Assembly: GCA_000828835.1 (NCBI GenBank)
Contig: AP014633.1
Coordinates: forward strand, 2,294,001-2,358,000
Source of the DNA: Thioploca ingrica
Lineage (GTDB): Bacteria > Pseudomonadota > Gammaproteobacteria > Beggiatoales > Beggiatoaceae
Direction: 5' to 3'
Length of the DNA stretch: 64,000 nt
The notes beneath the pieces are model-generated. The model searched no databases and was not told the origin of the DNA. It saw only the letters and a program-made list of their open reading frames with translations. Made by a program: the position numbers and the translations under genes. Shown here piece by piece: positions 60,901 to 64,000 of the stretch; the first letter of the stretch is position 1, and every line of letters starts with the position of its first letter.

Positions 60901-63088
60901 AAAATTGCCCACGCATTTGAATTTGCATATCACCCGCCGCTAATTGCGCCAAGGCTTGACTGGTTTCACTGATAATCAGTTGTAAATCATTCGCCATATG
61001 GTTAGAAGCTTGTTTAATCTTGGCAAATTCGCCAGGAAACTCGCCTTGAATTCGCGCAGTCATCTGACCCTGTGCCAATTGACTCAGTGTTTCATTCACT
61101 GCTTCGATCAATTTTTGAAATCGCTCTGCTAAATTATTCATGGCATTTAACAATAAACCCACTTCATCTTGAGTTTGGCGAATTTCAACCCGCGCCGCTA
61201 AATCACCCACCGTTAAGCGATGAGAAAGTGCGACCACTTGAGTTAACGGATGAACAATCCGCCGAGTCATAATGATGGCGATAAGGATCCCGATTATCAC
61301 CGCAATCGTTGCACCCATAATCAGGTAACGATGAATGACTGCAATTTCTTGAGACATCTTATGTTGCTGATCTTGCCGCGTGACTTCATTAGTGGTTTGT
61401 GCTTCTTGAGCCATTTGCATCATTTCTTGATTGGCTTGATTTTGTTGTGCAGTGAGATTCACATAACTTTGAAAAGCCGCTTGATATTTTTCTAGCGCCA
61501 CGATGACCCCTTTGCCTTGCTTGATATGTTTGTCGAGGGTAAAGCGATGAGTTAAATCCTGAGCTAATTTTAAGAGATCGGTTATTTTGCGGTTAACTTG
61601 TTCAGCGTATTGAGTTTCCCCGGCTGAAATAATGAATTGCTTTTCATCATGACGGGCTTCAAGAATGCCTTCAATAAGATGTTCCGCATCGTTAGCTTTA
61701 GCGAGTTTGTCATTGATAAGCAAGCTATTTTCTTGAAGTCGCTGAGTTAATTGTGCGGATTGATCTACATGAATCGCCTGCATTAGTTTCATGGCTTCCG
61801 TCATGGTACTGGTTAAACTCGCCAACCGTTGTTGTTGTTGGTTAGCTACATCACGGCGATTTTGCAAAAAATTCAAAAACAGTTGTTGATATTGTCCATA
61901 ACTGATTAACAGGGCATCAATTCGATCCCGATCAGCCGGTTGTTGAAACCGGGTTTTCAAGCTTCTAGCTAAATCGATAATATCCTGATTAATTTTCTGC
62001 CATTCAGCAAATTTCGCGGCATCTTCTTGTTGAAGTAGCGCAATATGTAACGTTTTAGCTATTAAACTTAATTTGATTAACTGATTAGCATCATCGACTT
62101 TAGCAATCGTATCTTGGAGAAAGCGAGCCGATTGCTGTCTCCGGTTTTCTAATGGCTTGACTTGCTCCGGTTGAATCGTTTTGGTTTCAGCTTGATCATC
62201 CACTTTAACCTTTAACTGGGCAGCTAATTGTGCCGATTGATCAGTATGAATTGCCTGCATTTCCTGTATGGCTTTCGCCAAGGCGGCTATCATGGTTTCT
62301 TGATCTTGATCTTGATGTTTGGCAAATTGTGCTTGCTCAGCGAGATAATGCTGAAAAACGGGTTGATATTGAGTGTAATTGCTTAGAACAATATTGATTT
62401 GATTGAGGTTTTCTTGCCGATGAAATCGAGCTTGCAAAGATTTAGCTAATTCAATGAATTGTTGATAATCATTTTGCCACTCGGCTAGCTTATCCGCATC
62501 TACTTGGGCGATCAAAGTCATCTGTAACCGCTTGAGATTATCAGCTAATTGCAACAAACGAGTGGCATCTGCCACGTTAGTTATTTTTTCTTGCAAAAAA
62601 GTTTCGGCTTGCTTCCTAATATCTTGTAGTTGTTGTTCTTGATCATCGTAGTTATCTCTAGCCGATTGCAATACCTTCTCTGCGGATTGTTGCATCGTAC
62701 CCATCGCAATGGCTTTTTGTTTTGCTAAATTGACATAATTCAAAAAAGACGCTTCATATTCATGGACTTTTTTAATAATATCATCCATCTGCTCTTTATT
62801 AACCGTCTGTTGAAATTCCTCTTTGGTTAACTGAGCTTGAGTTACCAAAGTGTTTACTTGTTCATTAACTTGTTTAATATGACTTTCTTGTTCAGTCAGC
62901 CGATAATCTTTTTCAGCTAACTGAGTTTTATAAATACCTTGTACCAGTTGATTAACATTATTCATTTTCTCAAATCGCTCAGTGATGCTAGCTAAACCAT
63001 ACCAACCCAACCCAGCGACTGTTATAGTGAGTATTAAAATCAGCCCAAAACCCATTCCTAACTTCACGCCCAAAGTCATACGGAACAT
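57980..63088 (-). CDS. Giant hybrid histidine kinase with reiterated helical sensor and three receivers
   Basis: 1702 residues. TM1 ~12-32; a very long all-helical extracytoplasmic region (~35-588) built from about four related units (~64-119, 198-249, 356-408, 489-543) with a shared pattern ending Y-x-x-F-x-x-Y/F-L; identical-looking MQAI-H-x-DQSAQL segments occur at 277 and 436. TM2 ~589-608, HAMP ~610-660 and two 45-residue HAMP units (671, 716), GAF-like ~760-915, coiled coil ~920-1010, HisKA His1028, HATPase to ~1255, receivers at Asp1363, Asp1485 (divergent) and Asp1633. AAGGAG upstream of the ATG. Third paralogue of the cluster. Confidence 0.92.
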   Translation of the reverse strand: MFRMTLGVKLGMGFGLILILTITVAGLGWYGLASITERFEKMNNVNQLVQGIYKTQLAEKDYRLTEQESHIKQVNEQVNTLVTQAQLTKEEFQQTVNKEQMDDIIKKVHEYEASFLNYVNLAKQKAIAMGTMQQSAEKVLQSARDNYDDQEQQLQDIRKQAETFLQEKITNVADATRLLQLADNLKRLQMTLIAQVDADKLAEWQNDYQQFIELAKSLQARFHRQENLNQINIVLSNYTQYQPVFQHYLAEQAQFAKHQDQDQETMIAALAKAIQEMQAIHTDQSAQLAAQLKVKVDDQAETKTIQPEQVKPLENRRQQSARFLQDTIAKVDDANQLIKLSLIAKTLHIALLQQEDAAKFAEWQKINQDIIDLARSLKTRFQQPADRDRIDALLISYGQYQQLFLNFLQNRRDVANQQQQRLASLTSTMTEAMKLMQAIHVDQSAQLTQRLQENSLLINDKLAKANDAEHLIEGILEARHDEKQFIISAGETQYAEQVNRKITDLLKLAQDLTHRFTLDKHIKQGKGVIVALEKYQAAFQSYVNLTAQQNQANQEMMQMAQEAQTTNEVTRQDQQHKMSQEIAVIHRYLIMGATIAVIIGILIAIIMTRRIVHPLTQVVALSHRLTVGDLAARVEIRQTQDEVGLLLNAMNNLAERFQKLIEAVNETLSQLAQGQMTARIQGEFPGEFAKIKQASNHMANDLQLIISETSQALAQLAAGDMQIQMRGQFLGDFSTIKTALETTADKLNTATTQNNIQNWLKTGQSQLSEQTSGEKDIVQLAEDIINFLTPYLEAQVGAFYIFKEDQAEPYLKMIASHAYVWRKNAVYEFKIGEGIIGQSALERKMFVTAQAPADYIFIQSGLGESPPRAILIAPFLYENRLKGAIELAAFTPFTKTQLDFLNQILPLIAIAINTAESRTQMQILLEQSQQQAEELRAQQEELQQTNEQLQGQAEELQAQAEELQAQQEELRQTNEMLQMRGQELERQQAAVQIKNTELEQATAVVQAKAEELELASKYKSEFLANMSHELRTPLNSMLILAQLLADNKNGNLSATQAEYARTIHSSGNDLLTLINDILDLSKVEAGKLEVNPEQLAFTDLTASLEQKFRPLAEKKGITFTVQIAENLPAAVYTDPQRLKQIITNLLANAFKFTQTGGVTLNIARPTSQIDLSRSQLKLQQTIAFNVIDTGIGIPKEKQKIIFEAFQQADGTTSRRYGGTGLGLSISRQLAQLLGGEIQLHSEEGQGSTFTAYLPEKWNISGQQPLESPPKLTFPSPANPATIPSPATPAVVELPLTTTTIPQDDRNRLQPGDKSLLIIEDDVNFSHILMGIAQEKQFKCLLAHDGYSGLQLAEQYRPSAIILDIGLPQIDGWTVMEKLKGKPETRHIPVQFVSGSDQSKEAKQLGAIGYCLKPVGMTELTKIFKNIDNFINKTVKNLLVITDDPQHQQNIVKLVQGEGIQLVMVSDRAKAQPQLQSEQFDCLILDVDVEHRRGTQLLEQLCHDSNLPHDIPVIIYAERELTALEAAILQQCAETLTIKEVHSPERLLDEVTLFLHQIESKLSQEQQQILHKVHDPQAILSGKKLLLVDDDMRNVFALAASLENKGMEVITAHNGQDALARLSEHPDIAVVLMDIMMPNMDGYEATRKIRAQPPFRKLPIIALTAKAMKGDKAKCIEAGANDYLAKPVNTEKLISLLRVWLYP

Positions 63089-63503
63089 ATGCTTTTCTCC
63101 TTAAGTTAACAATTGGATTACTAAATTAACTGATTTTTATTTATTTTTTTTGCCAATAGGAATTCCCGTGCTCATAAATTATTTACATTCTATACCAAGC
63201 ACTTGACTAATACTCTAAGTAATACTAAATTTTTGCGTATTTACTAAAACAAATCTAGATTAGCTCAAGGTTAGCAAGGGATTTTTTAACACCTAGAAGA
63301 GAAACTTGGACAAGAAGGGTATGATGTGTCGGGGGAGGGTATGCAGCTAGGTAGGGTGGACATTGCACACCAGGAAAGATGTGATTGGTGAGGGGTGTGC
63401 GGTGCACACCCTACAAGGCTCGCCAATATTTACAATTGGCTACAAACTCTGGTTTCCGTGAATTATAGTGACAGCGCTTTGTCCGTCACTTAGCATTTAG
63501 ATA
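63089..63503. other. 415-bp intergenic region with a GTAG REP
   Basis: AT-rich promoter side near 63089-63290. A REP-like palindrome runs from GTAGGGTGGACATTGCACAC at 63351 to GTGCACACCCTAC at 63414. A short coding-looking frame (LEEKLGQEGYDV) near 63293-63330 may be a gene remnant but is too short to support. No other feature seen. Confidence 0.5.
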
Positions 63504-64000
63504 TTAATCAATTGACACCGGTTGAGTAGAAACTAGATGAGGGGTTTTAGTTCCATCATAATCAACGTCTACAAGCGCGTAGCAGTATTTTGTACCAGCG
63601 GTAACAGCCGTATCAGTAAATTGGTAGGAAGCACCTGAAACTGAAGTGCCTCGAGAGTTGATCTGAGAAGAAGTATATCCAACATTTTTATAATTGTTAG
63701 GATCGAGGTCACAGACACCACTTGCGGGTTCATCACCTCTGGCAATAAGGAAGTGGGCGTTATTTTCTTCAGTAGCAGTTTCCCATTCGATTTTTACTTT
63801 GCCGTTTTCGGGTTTAGCGGTGAGGGAATCTAGGGTGATGGAGAGTGCGTGCCGACCGTCTAGGCAAGCTACAAGTTCATCATTTTCATTATACAATTTA
63901 GTTTTAGTTCCTTTAGGAGGAAAATGCCAATCGGTTGGAAGGATAAACTTTATTCCTTTAGCCCGCATAATATGTGGATCTATATTGTGCAAAGTACCTA
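63504..64000 (-). CDS. C-terminal part of a secreted or surface protein (partial)
   Basis: The frame is open to the end of the window, so the gene continues beyond it; the TTG at 63992 is not a likely start. The visible ~165 residues contain a beta-sandwich module: LTAKPENGKVKIEWETATEENNAHFLIARGDEPASGVCDLDPNNYKNV ... SYQFTDTAVTAGTKYCYALVDVDYDGTKT, the fibronectin-III-like pattern (V-x-I-x-W-x-T-x-x-E-x-x-N-x-x-F) found at the ends of many bacterial extracellular proteins, with two Cys that could pair. No sorting signal at the C-terminus. Function unknown. Confidence 0.75.
   Translation of the reverse strand, partial: GTLHNIDPHIMRAKGIKFILPTDWHFPPKGTKTKLYNENDELVACLDGRHALSITLDSLTAKPENGKVKIEWETATEENNAHFLIARGDEPASGVCDLDPNNYKNVGYTSSQINSRGTSVSGASYQFTDTAVTAGTKYCYALVDVDYDGTKTPHLVSTQPVSID

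Overview
The window looks like a chromosomal segment of a low-GC gammaproteobacterium, most plausibly a large filamentous sulfur bacterium of the Beggiatoa/Thioploca type. This is inferred from protein style (EttA, PBP1B, PyrE, CcmC, a V-type ATPase subunit D, giant hybrid histidine kinases, two-partner-secretion exoprotein) and from very many short palindromic repeats. No rRNA, tRNA or CRISPR array was seen.

Layout. 0-12.5 kb is mostly housekeeping: the end of an EAL-domain protein, an HDAC-like deacetylase/photolyase/lipoprotein group, ettA, an MFS transporter, a candidate small RNA, V-ATPase subunit D, pyrE, a strictly phased 21-bp repeat array, ccmC, a TPR protein and mrcB. 13-22.5 kb is a complete seven-gene chemosensory operon with Wsp gene order (MCP, CheW, CheR-TPR, CheW, CheA-REC, CheB, response regulator). 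In the last gene the WspR-type receiver is joined to a class III nucleotide cyclase instead of a GGDEF domain, and the CheB receiver has lost its phospho-acceptor Asp. 22.7-36.2 kb is an envelope/surface region: two SGNH hydrolase-like proteins, a SAM methyltransferase, two secreted proteins, a GT2-GT4 glycosyltransferase, a Thr/Cys-rich repeat protein and a TPS exoprotein.

36.3-46.2 kb is accessory: GTAG-headed REP palindromes, a REP-associated tyrosine transposase (RAYT) with a truncated second copy, three toxin-antitoxin modules (DUF433/DUF5615, PIN VapC, RelE-like), a HEPN protein fused to an antitoxin-like tail that overlaps the vapC start, a 5-oxoprolinase with in-frame tandem repeats, and a radical SAM protein. 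46.3-63.1 kb holds three paralogous giant hybrid histidine kinases (1257, 1584 and 1702 residues), all on the minus strand, with the same GAF/coiled-coil/HisKA/HATPase/triple-REC core and different sensor ends. They are interrupted by a substrate-binding protein and by a DNA methyltransferase whose downstream partner gene is cut by a REP. The window ends inside a secreted or surface protein.

How the genes fit together: the dominant theme is signal transduction (Wsp-like array plus three hybrid kinases plus an EAL protein) next to surface structures, which would suit a gliding or mat-forming bacterium. The second theme is REP/RAYT and MITE activity that has cut or decorated genes.
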